The notes beneath the pieces were generated by a model. The model ran no database searches. It saw only the letters and a program-made list of their open reading frames with translations, and was not told the DNA's origin. A program made the translations under genes and the position numbers. Source: Ligustrum vulgare (lineage: Eukaryota; Streptophyta; Magnoliopsida; Lamiales; Oleaceae). Taken from it: a DNA stretch of 64,000 nt. This document shows, one piece after another, positions 46,801-59,700 of this stretch (position 1 is its first letter; every line of letters begins with the position of its first letter). The stretch is from NCBI GenBank assembly GCA_963555705.1, contig OY743172.1, positions 66,794,602-66,858,601 on the forward strand. Direction: 5' to 3'.

Positions 46801-47559
46801 ATGTTTACTCGATTGTTAACCTATAGGTGCAGTGTACAGATCCAGGAGGTAGGACGTGACTTACTGAAAGGATGGGGGGTATAAGATAAAGAGAAAACAT
46901 ACATTCTGTGTTCTCCCTTCATGGACCCAATAAAGAGGAGAAAATTAGAGGTGGTTGAAGTATATGATTATTATTGTGAAGTTGATCCTTCAAAATTTGA
47001 AGTCTAGATAGGTGGATGGAAATTGCATCTTCCAGGTAATTTAATATATATATCTCAAATTGCATGTGAAAGTAAGAATATTATCAAAATATTAAGCAAG
47101 CTTTAATAATTGTGTTGTGTGTGCAGTCAGATCATATCAAAATATTAAGCATGTTTTAATGATTTTGTTGTGTGTGCAGTCAAACCATGCCATTGCGTTC
47201 TAAGAAAGTTCAAGCAAAATGTTTGATAGTCCTTTTGAATGGGGATGGTTGGCTCATCGATAATGTGTAATCAATTTCAATGCCTTTACAAAACTAAAAA
47301 ATATAATTAGTTTCTCGATTTGCTTTTTTGGGTACAGATTATGGACCAGGACCTGTACCAAATCCAAGAGAGAGTTTCAAAATATCCAAATGTATTCCAT
47401 AGTGTTGACCACAAAATCTGGTGGGACCTTGGATAAACACGTCTCAACACCTCCCTCTTGAACACGTGGACTTTCAACACACTTGGAAAAATAGTCAGTA
47501 AGCAACAAGGGCCAGGGTGGCTCCTGTTTACACTCTGATGCTCAAGTTAGGACTCATTG

Positions 47560-48433
47560 TGAGTAAATATAATTTGAGTGCCGGAAATATAAGCCTCCAT
47601 TCAACAATTGTTATAACACCTAATAATTGATATTATTTGTGTTTCTAAGTAGAATTTGTGGTTACAAATTGGAAAGAGAAAATGTGTGTGGTTAAAAAGT
47701 AGTTTTGGAAATTGTGTTGATTATTATACATAGTATCTGAACGATGGCTAAGTGTGTAAAAGAGAGAAAGGGGAGTGAGATTTGTGTATTGTGTTTGAGT
47801 TTTGAGTTACTAACCTTTTACTTGGAGTCGAATGTGATCTATTTATAATAAGAATTGTTGCTTAAGATTGTGACATGTGTTACCCTTTACACGTGGCAGG
47901 TGTATAACCATTTATGAGGTAAACCATTTCCTTGGTTATAATCATTATGACTTATTATAAAGTTGTGGCTGCTGTCACATCCCCTTGAAAACGTTGTCAC
48001 ATCAAGTTGCACCTTGCAGAAGGGTCACATCGCTCTGACACATTGACCAATCCTGTCACCTTTCCGGAGCATAGACTCCGGATAGTTCCAGTTCGCCATA
48101 AGGAGTTCGGCTATTAGAGTCCGGACAACCTTATACCTCGAAATTCTGACAGGAGTCCATAGATATTTCTGGAGTGACTCCCCCTTTTAGCCAGTCCGGG
48201 CTAATGGACTTCTGACTTAGAGTCCGAAGTAATGTTGAATGTCTATGGGTCTTACGTGGGCCCTTATACTTAACGTATCAAGCCCATTTAGGTATAGTCG
48301 TAACATGTAGTATCTTTAATACTTCTACGGATTCGTTTGGAGAGCACATTAAGGGTTGCAACAGAAGAAAGATTCCAGGTGTAGTAAGAGTTCGTTGGGA
48401 TATTTACCTTAGAGCACATTGAATTTCTCCAAA
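47560..48433. other. Unassigned sequence with a MITE fragment
   Basis: 47645-47715 matches the interior of the 7.0-7.5 kb MITE family (GGTTACAAATTGGAAAGAG, GTGGTTAAAAAGTAG). The rest, including a stretch with repeated AGTCCGGA/TCCGGA motifs (48060-48240), looks LTR-like, but I found no matching ends. Confidence 0.3.
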
Positions 48434-48438
48434 GGAAG

Positions 48439-49962
48439 TGATAAGCGTATTTTATACACTTATTTATATGACAAAACTAGAATACTATGTTGTCGTTTTA
48501 GAATAAATTCAACTTAATTGTTATTTATTTGTTTACTTTTAAGAAAATATCCCAAAATCATGTGAATGGAGCAACTGATAGAAATAATGCACAATTTGAT
48601 TACATTTGGAGCTTAATTAGACAATTTGGAAGTTGTTGAAGTCAACCGGGAAACATGCGTGGTGCTAAAGTGAAGAAATCAAGACTTGATGGACCTAATT
48701 GAAGAAGTTGAGAGTTTAAACGAGCTAATTGAGAAGATTCTAAAGTATGGGGACCATAATGCTTTAATTGAAAGTGAAAGGATTTGGAGTGCAAATAAAA
48801 GAGGACCTACTTATACAGATTTCAAAGTTGGAAATTGCGCATGACTCTACAACCACACGATCACATGTCACAAAGGCGTGTGGTCGCCCGATGCTTTCAA
48901 AAATCTACCCGAGACTAAAACGCAAGCCCACGTGATCGCGCGTAATCCTACCATGCGATCGCGTGGGCATCCAGCTAGGCTTCGGATTAGGCTTTTTGCG
49001 CGATTTTCATCTAGTTTTCCTCCTTCTTTCACTAGTTTTTTCCAAAACCTATATATACAACATATGAGGCACGAATTCCAGACTTTTTGCCTCACTTAAG
49101 AAGAGCTTGAAACACAGATTTCAATATGAGATTCTTGGGAGATTGAAGCAAAACAACGGGTGAGACTTGAAGATTACATGAAGGATTGATTCTTGGTGCA
49201 AGCTTTCTTTTCTTTATGTTATTTTCAATGAATGCTTATTTTTATTGTTTTTATTTATTTATTTAATCATGATGTGTAACTAAACTCGCATGTTGGGATG
49301 AACGATGTAACATAGCTTTATTATTTTTATTCCAAATTCTGTTGTTTTAATGATTCGTTGCATGTATTGATTTTATTTTGAGTTTAATGCATGAGTTAAT
49401 TGACCACTAATTCATGATTTCGTGGTTTTTTTATAATTCGAGTGGTGAGCTAACAAACTAAACGTAGAAATAAAATTCGATAATTGGACAAGAGATAGAG
49501 ATATACTTTTGTTATTATGACGATCGTGTGTGAATTCTTGTGTTATATGCATCTAGATAAGGAATAATCCTGACCCTCTGTAGAGATACATGGTTGACTT
49601 ATTTAGGTACAATTGATTTAAACTCGAGCGAAGAATCTCAATATATATGAGTGAATTCGGCAGAATGCATATTTAGGAAATAAAACTGAAATTGGATTTA
49701 ATTGAATTGGTTAGGTGAAATCGTGAATTTCAACAACTTTACAATTGTTTTTAAAAATAAAACAATCTCGTCATTCATTTACTTAGTTTATTTTAAATTA
49801 CACAAATCATTCGTTTGTTCAAATAGAGTTAGGAACTAAAATATTTCGATAATTAATAGCAGTCTTCGTGGGAACGATAATCCGGAATCTTAAGTCCACT
49901 TTATTAATTTCCGCGATCCGTACACTTGTAGATATATTTTGCGTTGCAAAATAAAGTGAACA
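48439..49962 (+). mobile_element. Solo LTR, Athila-like family
   Basis: Starts TGATAAGCGTATTTTATAC, ends AAATAAAGTGAACA, with a perfect 5-bp duplication GGAAG (48434-48438 and 49963-49967). The same subfamily in reverse forms the LTR at 14920-26464. 1524 bases. The 300 bases after it hold nothing I can assign. Confidence 0.87.
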
Positions 49963-50280
49963 GGAAGATGGACGTGAATGCAATTCGCACGGAATGTGTA
50001 CCAATGTGGCGGGAGAAATTGACTACAAAGTTATTGGCATGAAACTTCAAGCCTTAGTGTATAATCATAAATATGGAACTTTGTTTGTCTAATTGTAAAT
50101 ATGGGATGTGGATAGTTGGCTTGTAATTGGAACTTTTTTTGTGTAGTTGGAAGTTGATTTTTTTGGGTATTGCATTTTGGAAGTTGATGTTTTGTGCTAG
50201 TTGTGTATATAATGTCTATCGCATTTTTCCTCTGAATGGTTTCATGTTGTTATCCATATCATGTTTAATTATCATGTAAA

Positions 50281-51218
50281 ACTATCATTTAAGTTTAAAA
50301 ATGATATAGATCTCGTTCCAGCTTGGAAACCCCTCTCGTAGCTTTACATCTGTTCATAATGACATTTAAGTTGTGTTAGTGGACACATAACAAGTTTAAT
50401 GTCGTTCTAGTTTAAAGACTTTACTCTTTAGATTTTTTCATTAACGACATTGAAGTCGTTACTGTGGACACACAATGAGTTGAATGTCGTTGCAGTTGAA
50501 AAAACCTTACTACTTTAGATATTTTCATAACGACATTGAAGTCATTTCTATGGAAACATAACGAGTTTAATTTCGTTCCAGTTGAAAAAACCTTATTCTT
50601 TTAGATATTTTCATAACTACATTGAAGTTGTTACTGTGGACACATAACCAATTTAATATGTTGTTTTAGTTTTAGCTTCAACTCTAACAATCTCAATGTC
50701 GTTATTATTATACTGAAACAATTTATGAAATGTCGTTATTATTTTCACAGTGACATAAATATTATTACCTCAAACTTAATACGAGTTTGTTGACCATTGG
50801 GATATATGGATGTGTGGAGAATCAATGTAATTATGTTGTAACGATTTCTAAGTCGTTTTACATGTATGCATAACAAGGTCAATGTTATGAAATTTGAAAC
50901 ATTAGCATTTCAAAAATGCAACAAAATCAAACTCATTATGCTTTAATCGTAACAACGTCAATGTCGTTATAAAAACATCTAAAGCGGTAAGCTTTTTCAA
51001 CTGAAACAACATTGAACTCGTTAGGTGTCCCAGTAATGACTTAAATGTCATTACGAAGAATATCTAAGGCAATAACGTTTCAAAACTAGAATGACCTTAA
51101 TATCGTTCAGCGTCTTAGTAACTACTTCAATGTGCTTATGAACAGATTTAAAGCAGCGAGAGGGGTTTTCGAGTTGTAATGGGATAAATTTTGTTTTTCA
51201 ACTTAAATGTTAGTCCTG
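50281..51218. mobile_element. Fold-back element with arms made of tandem subrepeats
   Basis: The left arm (about 50281-50660) and the inverted right arm (about 50945-51218) are complementary over roughly 270-350 bases; for example GGAAACCCCTCTCGTAGC at 50325 answers GCAGCGAGAGGGGTTTTC near 51153. Each arm consists of about three subrepeats of about 110 bases carrying AACGACATTGAAGTCGTTA, GTGGACACATAACGAG and CAGTTGAAAAAACC. The subrepeats themselves hold small palindromes. No ORF. It lies directly beyond the 3' end of the Mutator transposase remnant and may be its terminal inverted repeat region. Confidence 0.65.
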
Positions 51219-51649
51219 TGCATTGAATGCCATTCAAACTCAAAGGATATCTAAAACATGAATAAAATAAAAAAAGTCATAACAATATAAATTGACTTTA
51301 ATATTATTCCAATGCTAAAAATGCAATAGCGCAAGAGCAAAAGAAAACAAAAATATAAAATCAAAAAAGCTATTTGGCACTCTGCACATTATTGGTCATC
51401 CACAACACCTATACTTGTACAAGTGGACCAATTATAGCATGTTTTCTTACATTTACTACACTTTCAAAGCTTGTGTGTGTCTCTCTAGCTAATCTTTTCC
51501 TCTTTTCTGTGGTCGCCCACTTCATTTTCTTGTCAACGGTTGGAAGATCTTTCTAGCCTTCATATGCTCGGGATTTTCCATTCAGCTTTGTTCGGGACAG
51601 GATACGCAAATTCAGAATATGCTTGCTTCCACAAGTAGTAGCATAAAAG

Positions 51650-53549
51650 GAACTCCATAGGCTGTAATTGTTATTTCCATTAGACCTTACTGTAGAAATT
51701 GCATGCGCACATGGAAATTGTCCAAATCAAACTTCCTACATGTACAACTTTGTGTATCCAAGTCCTCAATGTGATGTTCCAAATTGCAACCAACGTAAAA
51801 AATGTCTGGGGAACAAGGTTTACGTACAAACACTGTGACTCATTATATTTCGGTCAAATCTTGTTTTGTAAAGATAGGGTTAGAAGGCTCATACATTTCC
51901 CTTCTTCGACATGTCTTTCATAAAACTACATTTGTTGTGTCTCCTAGATATAATCTATCAAACCAACTACAGGAAAATCTTGAGTAATCTTAAGCAAACC
52001 ATTCAATGACTCAGTATTGTTTGTGGTCATGATATTATATCGTATACCATCAAAGTGTGCTTTAGTCTTCTTCCAACGATGACTCTTGAATTCCCTCCAT
52101 TTTCCTCAACATTTAATTGATCTCAAACTTAGTTGTTGTATAATCTTTCGTTGGTGTCTTGAACAAATGAGAAAGATCACAACGTGGAAATATGCACTTC
52201 AGGTTCTTTTGCAAGTGGTAAATGCAAATCCCATGATAGGCAAACTCAAAAACCTTTCAAAATCCATTTTTAATGCATGTTGCATGGTCATAAATTAGCA
52301 CGAACTCCTGCATGGTTTATCATTTTCTGAATCAACTACTTCCCCATGTGTTTGGATTTTGTAACTACATAACATGACAATACAATGGAAATTTTGCATA
52401 ACTTTCGTTGGGTTTCCCGTGGATCAATGCAGCAGCATAATCTTTCACCATGCACGCTTTAGTATAACTTATCGTTATGTCAAACTCTCAACGAATTTCA
52501 TTCATAATGTCCCTCAGTCTATAAACATGGTTGGCATCTTGATAATTAAGGGTGAAGTGGTTTCCAATAACCATATAGGAAGCATACCTATGGTCTTTGC
52601 TGCGAAGATTCATGGAGCAAGTATGAAGACTTTGGTATCTTCGAACTTCAAAAATATCAAAAAAAATTATTCTCGCTGCCCGCAAGCTACATTTGTAATT
52701 TTTCCTCTACACACTGTAAAATACTATTGTTTGACTTCTTAACTTTAAATTCAAATTGATATTTCACAGTAAGCAACTACAATATTTCTATCAAGGCCTT
52801 TTTCATTGGAAACAACTGTTTGGCTTGCACGTCTTCATCTTTTGAATTCTAATTGGTGGGTTGCAATGGACCGATGAAAATCTTGAAATTAAAACAGGCC
52901 TACAATCTACATTTGTGTGGTCATCAATATTGTCATACGTCGAATTCTGACTACAGGGTTAAAGTGCATTCAAATCAGCGTCATTGTCATCTGCTAATGT
53001 CTAACCACGGGGTTCAAGTGCAAGCAAATCAACATCCTCCATGGCTCCCAAGCATTGTGCAACTAGTGTTTCTAGACTATCTCGACTTAAATGAAAATTG
53101 TTCAAATCTAGCAACATTCTACCACCATTGTCAATGACCGCAACACCATTTGTTTGCAGAAGATCTTCCTCCATATTCATATTTTCGATTTGTTCTCCAC
53201 CTCAACTCATGATAAACATGCATCAATATCAAGCAGTTCTCGATTTTCAAGATCTTTTTTTTGAAAGGGTTATACATAGAAAAGTTTCTCTACATATCGA
53301 GATAAATCACTTCACAATTAATGTGGTCGATGCTGTTGGAGCCTTAGATTTTGTCACAATTAATGTGGTCGATGCTATTGGAGCCTTAGATATTATTGGG
53401 ACAAGATATACCATCTTCATTTCATGTAGCCTTGAATCAACATTTAGCTCATGTTTCACTTTGTCATATAATTCCACATAAGAAATTGTTTTTGAAAAAA
53501 GAATTGGCATTTTTGTCCTTTTGCATTCTCCACATATTTCAATGTCCAT
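51650..53549 (-). pseudogene. Mutator-like (MULE) transposase, heavily mutated
   Basis: On the minus strand the order matches MuDR-type transposases. It starts with an N-terminal domain at 53549-53307 (SYVELYDKVKHELNVDS). The DNA-binding zinc region at 52685-52488 reads RRYQSLHTCSMNLRSKDHRY, then ASYMVIGNHF. ISYTKACMVKDYAAALIHGK and SYAKFPLYCHVM follow at about 52480-52372. A catalytic-domain fragment, HGICIYHLQKNLK, lies near 52230-52190, and a SWIM-like FGQFPCA end near 51715. Numerous stops and shifts break it. The enzyme family cuts and pastes Mutator DNA elements; this copy is dead. The ORF-like stretch at 53613-53849 (minus) may be extra 5' sequence. Confidence 0.75.
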
Positions 53550-53849
53550 ATACCTTGAACATTCTACTCAGAATTAGCTAAATGACAATTTTATATTCAT
53601 ACCATATCCATGTTATCCATAACTACAATTCAACATAATTTTTTTAAGAATTACAAATAACGAGACAAGCTCTAACTGCGGGTTTTTGTTTTTCAATCCA
53701 AGTCTTCTTTGACCATAATTTTTACCCCAACCTTCTTTCCACATGTCATACTTTATTTGGAGCCCTTCGAACAAGCTCTTAAGTGACTTAACGTCTTGTT
53801 TGACTTGAATAATAGGTCTTTTTTTCAAGTCCACAATGATTCTCATCAA

Positions 53850-54994
53850 AATTTAATCTACATTGTATGAAGAAGAAAAATTTTCCATCATGAAAAAGGA
53901 GAATGAAGATGATTTAGGGATGTATAAGAAGGTTGTTGGTTTGGAGAAAAAGCATAGTCAAATCGTATTTACTAAAACCATAAATGAAATAGAAAATTAG
54001 GCTTAATTTGGCAAATGCAGTCAAAATGAGGGAACATGATCTTTTAAAACCCAAGAGCATTTTAGTCATTAGATATATCATTTTCTCATATATTTTTTTG
54101 TTACATAAGGCAATTCGAACAAATAAATATGGTGTGAGTTTTTTGAAATGAATTTTTTGTTTGACCATGCATTTTAAATGAATCCCCCATGAAGAAAGCA
54201 TGGACTATGTATTGGACGTCCTTTCTCTACACAATAAACAATATAATGCCGTTTTAGATGAAGAATATGAAAAATATTTTACCAACTCACTCTTTTAAAT
54301 GTGTATTGAAATATAAAATTCTTTTTAATTCACTTTGCACTTGTTATTATTACTTTTGAAATTATCATTTTCTACTGTGGTGATACATTGTTATTTATAA
54401 AAACAAAAAAAATTACAAGAGGGATCGATACCCCTACAACCATCCTGTCCGGAGGTGTCGACCCCTACCCCATTTTCACCAAAATATTGTTTTCAACCCA
54501 ATTTTGACTTTATAATGATTATTTTATTGTTTGTACATGGTTTCTGTGAGGGGTCTTGACACCAAATATAGGAAATAATAAAGAGACTCGCGATCTTGTA
54601 GAAAGATATCAAGATTCCTTGCGAAAAAATGAGTTACCGAGATCGAAAAAGAAATGACTAGTTCAAGATGCTAAAAACAAAAGTACCTACATGGAACGGT
54701 TATTGCCGACCTAGGCAATGTACTAAGAAAATTACTTTTCTATATTATATGTTTTTTAGTCTAAAAAAAACTCTTATATACAACTAAACATGATTCAAAT
54801 TCGATGATTTTTAAAAATATGAAAATTAAACATTGTTAATCTTACTGGGCTAATTTAGTAACGAAAACCGAATTTTGAAATGGTCATTGAAGTGTTTCTT
54901 TTATCATAGCGGTCACTTAATTTTTAATAATTACAGTAATGACCGCTTAGTTGGAAAATAAAAATCTTGCATGACATTATCAAATGTCAATTTG
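53850..54994. other. Intergenic AT-rich sequence
   Basis: No gene, no clear element ends. It lies between the MULE remnant and the left target duplication of element A (AACAC at 54995-54999). Confidence 0.5.
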
Positions 54995-54999
54995 AACAC

Positions 55000-56855
55000 T
55001 GATAAGTGTATTTTATACACTTATTTATCTATTGAAATTAGGATATTATAATATTTTTTCTTGAATAAATTCTACGTAATTGTTATTATTTACTGTTATT
55101 TCAGGTTTTATCCCAAAATCAAGAAAAGTGAGGGATTGAAGCAAATACATAATAATTGGATGAAAAGTGGAGTTAATTGAAGACATTTTGAAACTCAAGG
55201 ACTTAATTGAACAATTGAAAACTCAAGAACCAACTTATTTTATTTGAAAGAATTAAGAGGTTTAAATGATAATTTATTTGATTTGGGTTATATATATTTA
55301 TATATACACAAACATAAGAGAGCGCAGCCGTGGGGGGGACTAACAGAGAGTATTATTCTGGTCAGCTGAGAATAGAGAGTGCGGCTGGAGGAGAAAAGTA
55401 GGTGGAGTAATTTCTTGGAGTGCTTGTGGAGATAGTGGGAAACAAAAAGAAGACAAAAATCTGTGGCACAATTACAAAAGGAGGAAGAGGTCAGCGGTGA
55501 ACGAACACAAAAGATACAGCCGAGTGTGAAGGAGGAGGCAAAACATATACACACACAAAAATTGGTGACTTTTTGGGGGGACAAGATTAAGGTTACATTG
55601 TGATTGGTCGGTTAGTGCAAATTAAAGCTGGGAATTGGTTAGTAAAAAAGGAAAGTGCTGGGATTAATCTGGAAGAACATTACGGCAGAATACATTGGAG
55701 AAAAATCGTGTCGACTGGTGAAGAATTAAGAAGAAGGAAAAAGAAGGCAGCTTTGAGAGTATCATTCTTGGACTTGCGGTTGTAGAGGATAGTAGAGGAT
55801 ATATTTTTGGTTGGATTAAAATGCCGGCTGTGAGTTCAAGTGGAGGAATTAATTGGCAGTGAAGAAGTTTGCTGCTGGGAATAAAATCAATCTTGGCTTT
55901 GCAATTAAAGTGGTTGGTTGGATCAAAAAGTGATTTGTGCAAATTAAAAATTGTGGCTGGTTGTGCATTGCAGAGTAACGAAAATTGAAGAAGACTGATG
56001 TTATTCTTGATGGTGAAATTATTCAAACTCCGAATTTTATTTTTATTATTTATTGTTCTCTATTCCACAAACATGAATAGCTAAATTTTATAATCGGGAT
56101 TAACGATTTAGATTTAATGTTTCTAGTTTAATTTTGATTCTCAAATTGGTACTTTAATTTTATGTATTGATTTTATTATTGCGTTTAATGCTTGAGTTGC
56201 TTGATCACCAATTCACGAATTAATGGTTTTTTTCATAATTCGAGAGGTGAGTTAACAATTAGATCACCTAATAAAATCCGTCAATTTCAACAAAAAGAAA
56301 TAGATATGAATTTGTAGTTGCTTGTGGTCACTTATGAATTACTAAGAAATCTCATGCATTTAACTAAGGAGAACTCTGACCCGCTGTAGAGATACATGGT
56401 TGACTTAGTTAAATATGCCTAATTTGAACTCGAGAGAGGTAAATTAGATATATGCGTGAATTCGACCAAATATAATTTTAGAAAACAACTTGAGATGAGA
56501 AATTATGCTAGAACGTTATTTCGAAATCGTTAGTCCCAATATTCATTCAATTGTTAGAAATCCCACCACTTTGTTTCTTGCTTTTATTAATTTCTTTTAG
56601 TTTAATTTTCTATTTTCATTTTAATTGCATTGTTTATTTCATTGATTTTCAATTATTTGTCGTTTCCGTTTTTTTTTTTGTTTTTATTATTTTGCAATTT
56701 ATTTTCTTAGTTAGTTTTGGTTTTAGTTTAGGAATTTAAGAGTCGAAGTAAATTTATAACAAATAAATAGTCCTCGTGGGATCGACAAACCGGACTCAAA
56801 AGTCCATTTTTACTACTTGTTGACGATATCGTGCAATTGCGATTTCACACCAACA
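55000..56855 (+). repeat. Left LTR of element A
   Basis: 1856 bases. Long stretches (for example 55600-56026 against 62344-62770) are identical to the right LTR. It lacks about 21 bases (GGGCTTAGGGCTTACTTGG) present in the right copy after ATTTGATTT. Confidence 0.88.
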
Positions 56856-56861
56856 AGTTTT

Positions 56862-56880
56862 TGGCACCGTTGCCAGGGAC
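56862..56880 (+). promoter_or_regulatory. Primer binding site of element A (tRNA-Asp type)
   Basis: TGGCACCGTTGCCAGGGAC, six bases inside the left LTR, matches the complement of the tRNA-Asp 3' end with two changes. This primer is used by Athila-type elements. Confidence 0.8.
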
Positions 56881-57040
56881 TATTTTAATTTGTTATTTAT
56901 TTATTTTGATTTTTAGCATTCTTAGCTTTTAGATTTAGTTTGCCTTAAGTTTTTAGTATTTTGATTCATAATAAAGAAAAACATCAAAAATTCTCAAAAA
57001 ATTTCAAAAAAAAATAAAAATAAAAAATTCTTGTCCATTT

Positions 57041-58534
57041 ATGCTCCGTTCTCAAAAAGGAAATCTTCTGCCAATCGAACCTGAAATTGAAAAATTCTTT
57101 AGAGAACGACGTAGGGAACAACAAAGTTTGAACCAAATGGCTAATCCTATTAATCCAAACGAAAACTTTGAACTTGAGCTGAATGCCGCTGCAAGAGCTC
57201 TTGCTCCTAATGCAGTACTACAAAATAACCAACAAAATGTACAAGATGACAATGTAGGAGACCTTCCTATGGGTCAATTCTTGACTCATGTTGCCACTGC
57301 AAACCGTTCTAGTATATTATATCCGCCTTTTGGAAGGAATGACTTTCAATTAAAAGCAGATTTAATAAACCTTTTCAGTAATAATCTTCAATTTTTTGGA
57401 AAGGCACACGAGGACCCCAATGCTAATGTCGCAAGATTTGGGAGAATGTGCCAAAATTTTCAATTTCAAGGCATAAATGATGATACCATTCGTTTGAGAC
57501 TATTTCCTTACACTTTAAGAGATAGTGCATTGGAGTGGTTTGATTCTGAGCCTGAATTTAGTATAGTTACATGGGATGACTTAGCTAGAAAATTCTGTAA
57601 CAAATATTTTTCACCCGCTAAAGTAGCTAAACTAAAATTGGAGATATCTACTTTTCAACAACTAGACGGTGAGAGTTTTCATGAATCTTGGGGTAAATTT
57701 AAGGATCTTCTTAGAAAATGCCCATATCATGGATTTAATAAAGGCCTTCAAGTTCAATACTTTTACTCTGGGTTGTCACCACAATACAAATCCATAGTGG
57801 ACTCATCAGCCGGTGGGTCCATTACCAATAAAAGTGTCAACCAAGCATGGGACTTGGTGGAACTCATTGCAAAAACACACACCATGTTCCCGTCTGAAAG
57901 AGTAGTGCACAAAAGAGTTGCTGGAGTGCATGATGTAGATGCACTGACCAGTACAAATGCGCAACTTGCTGCTCTAACAAAAGAGGTTGACATGTTGTTT
58001 TCACATCATCAAGGAGATCACGCTATTCAATCACCAGTAGTGTGTGAGAATTGTAGCGCGAACCATTCAACCGAAAATTGCATGTTGTTGGCGTCAAAAG
58101 AGGAGCAGGTTAATTTTGTGCAAAACAATCATCAACAACAGAATGACCCATATGCTCCTACTTACAACCCTGGTTGGAGACAACACCCAAACTTCAAATG
58201 GTCTAACAATCAAAATGAGTTTAACCAACCAATGCAGGAGAGAAGATCAAGTATGGGGGAAATGTTTCAACAACACATGCAAAAGACTGATAAAATGTTT
58301 GAACTGCATCAAGCAACCATACAAAATTATTCTGCTGCACTTAAAGGGCTTGAAAATCAAATAAGCCAAATTGCTCAACAACTTTCTGAGCGAGTACCTG
58401 GAACACTCCCAAGTAACACAGTTAAAAATCCAATGGAGCATGTCAACATGATCTCTGCAATAGAGATGAGAAAAATCTATACTCCAGCTTCTGAGGTAGC
58501 TGTTGAGGATGAATCATACATTCCTGCAGAGTAA
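57041..58534 (+). CDS. gag: Gag polyprotein of element A (Athila-like)
   Basis: 497-aa intact ORF starting at ATG 57041, 161 bases after the primer site. Residues about 85-290 are a plant retrotransposon capsid domain: LYPPFGRNDFQLKADLINLF, TIRLRLFPYTLRDSALEWF, SIVTWDDLARKFCNKYFSP, SFHESWGKFKDLLRKCPYHG, QVQYFYSGLSPQYKSIVDSS. Residues about 335-350 (VCENCSANHSTENC) are a CCHC knuckle. A Gln/Asn-rich tail with a coiled-coil-like stretch follows. The TAA at 58532 is followed in the same frame by more gag-like codons and then protease, so the original protein was longer. Confidence 0.9.
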   Translation: MLRSQKGNLLPIEPEIEKFFRERRREQQSLNQMANPINPNENFELELNAAARALAPNAVLQNNQQNVQDDNVGDLPMGQFLTHVATANRSSILYPPFGRNDFQLKADLINLFSNNLQFFGKAHEDPNANVARFGRMCQNFQFQGINDDTIRLRLFPYTLRDSALEWFDSEPEFSIVTWDDLARKFCNKYFSPAKVAKLKLEISTFQQLDGESFHESWGKFKDLLRKCPYHGFNKGLQVQYFYSGLSPQYKSIVDSSAGGSITNKSVNQAWDLVELIAKTHTMFPSERVVHKRVAGVHDVDALTSTNAQLAALTKEVDMLFSHHQGDHAIQSPVVCENCSANHSTENCMLLASKEEQVNFVQNNHQQQNDPYAPTYNPGWRQHPNFKWSNNQNEFNQPMQERRSSMGEMFQQHMQKTDKMFELHQATIQNYSAALKGLENQISQIAQQLSERVPGTLPSNTVKNPMEHVNMISAIEMRKIYTPASEVAVEDESYIPAE

Positions 58535-59638
58535 TATTTTCCACCAAATGGATATGTACCTCCAATCCCTTTCCCTCATACACTCCTAAGAAATAAGATA
58601 AAGAAGGATGTTCAGGCTGTCAATACTAGAAACGGTGTTCAATTGCCTAAAACACATGAAGAAAGACCTGAGAGGGAAGACAAACAAGTGGTTGGAGAAG
58701 TAGAGAATAAATCTGAGAAACCTAATCAGTCAACCTAACCTGAAACTCAAAAGAAAGAAGAAGAATCTCAATCGCCTATCAAGACCTATGTCCCACCAGT
58801 CCCATTCCCCCAACGTCTGCAAAATCACAAAATAGATAAGCAGTTTAGTAAATTTCTGGAAGTATTCAAGAAATTGCATATTAACATTCCATTTGCAGAT
58901 GCTTTGGCTCAGATGCCAGCTTATCTCAAGTTTATGAAAGAGATGATTTCTAAAAAGAGGAAGTTGAGGGAATTTGAGACTGTATCCTTAACTGAGGAGT
59001 GCAGCGCAATTCTATAAAATAAATTGCCTCCAAAACTCAAAGATCCAGGGAGTTTCCCTATCCCTTGTGATATTGGAAATTTCAAATTTGATAGAGTTTT
59101 GTGTGATTTGGGAGCAAGTATCAATTTAATACCTCTCTCAATTTACAAGAAACTTGGATTGGGAAAACCCAAACCAACTAAAATCACATTACAGCTGGCT
59201 GACAGATCTGTGAAGCATTCATATGGTGTCATTGAGGACATTTTAGTTAAAGTAAATAAATTCATTTTTCCAGTAGATTTCGTGATTTTGGATATTGAAG
59301 AGGACAGTCGAATACCTCTTATTTTTGCTAGACCTTTCCTAGCCATAGGACGAGCTTTGATAGATGTTGAAAAGGGGGACGTGATCTTAAGGGTTCAGGA
59401 TGATCAAGTTATTTTCAGCGTCACTCAACATCCTAATAAATACTATCAAAAAGAAAGTTGCTTCAAAGTGGAGACAATGGTAGATGCCAATGGACATAAT
59501 TTAAAGCGAGAAGAAAAATCAGGTGACACTCAGATCAACAATCAAGAATTCAAGAAAGTGCGCAGTAAGGTTGAGAAATGCAAGGCGGGAAATTGCAAGG
59601 AGTGCAGGGCATCACGGGCATCATTTAAACCATCATAA
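58535..59638 (+). pseudogene. Gag C-terminus and aspartic protease of element A, separated from gag by in-frame stops
   Basis: Same frame as gag, with stops TAA at 58532, 58736 and 59015. Between them are Pro/Glu-rich linker codons (SPIKTYVPPVPFPQRLQ) and LHINIPFADALAQMPAYLKF, typical of Athila gag-pro. From 59018 onward the retropepsin is open: SFPIPCDIGNFKFDRVLCDL, GASINLIPLSIYKKLGL (active-site DLGAS), then PLIFARPFLAIGRALIDVEK. It ends in a Cys/Lys-rich tail at TAA 59636. RT should follow in a full element but is missing. Confidence 0.85.
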
Positions 59639-59676
59639 GAAAGTTTGCAAAAAGTCGAGCTTTAGACTACAAACGG

Positions 59677-59700
59677 AGCGCTTATTGGGAGACAACCCAA
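59677..59700 (+). promoter_or_regulatory. Conserved post-ORF hairpin of element A
   Basis: AGCGCTTATTGGGAGA followed by CAACCCAA, the same TTGGG/CCCAA stem-loop as in element B (35374-35397), 38 bases after the protease stop. Confidence 0.5.

Noticed and set aside
55600..56026. ORFs of 61 aa (+) and 120 aa (-) repeated at 62344-62770
   Set aside because: Chance frames in the LTRs of element A on both strands; no motif.
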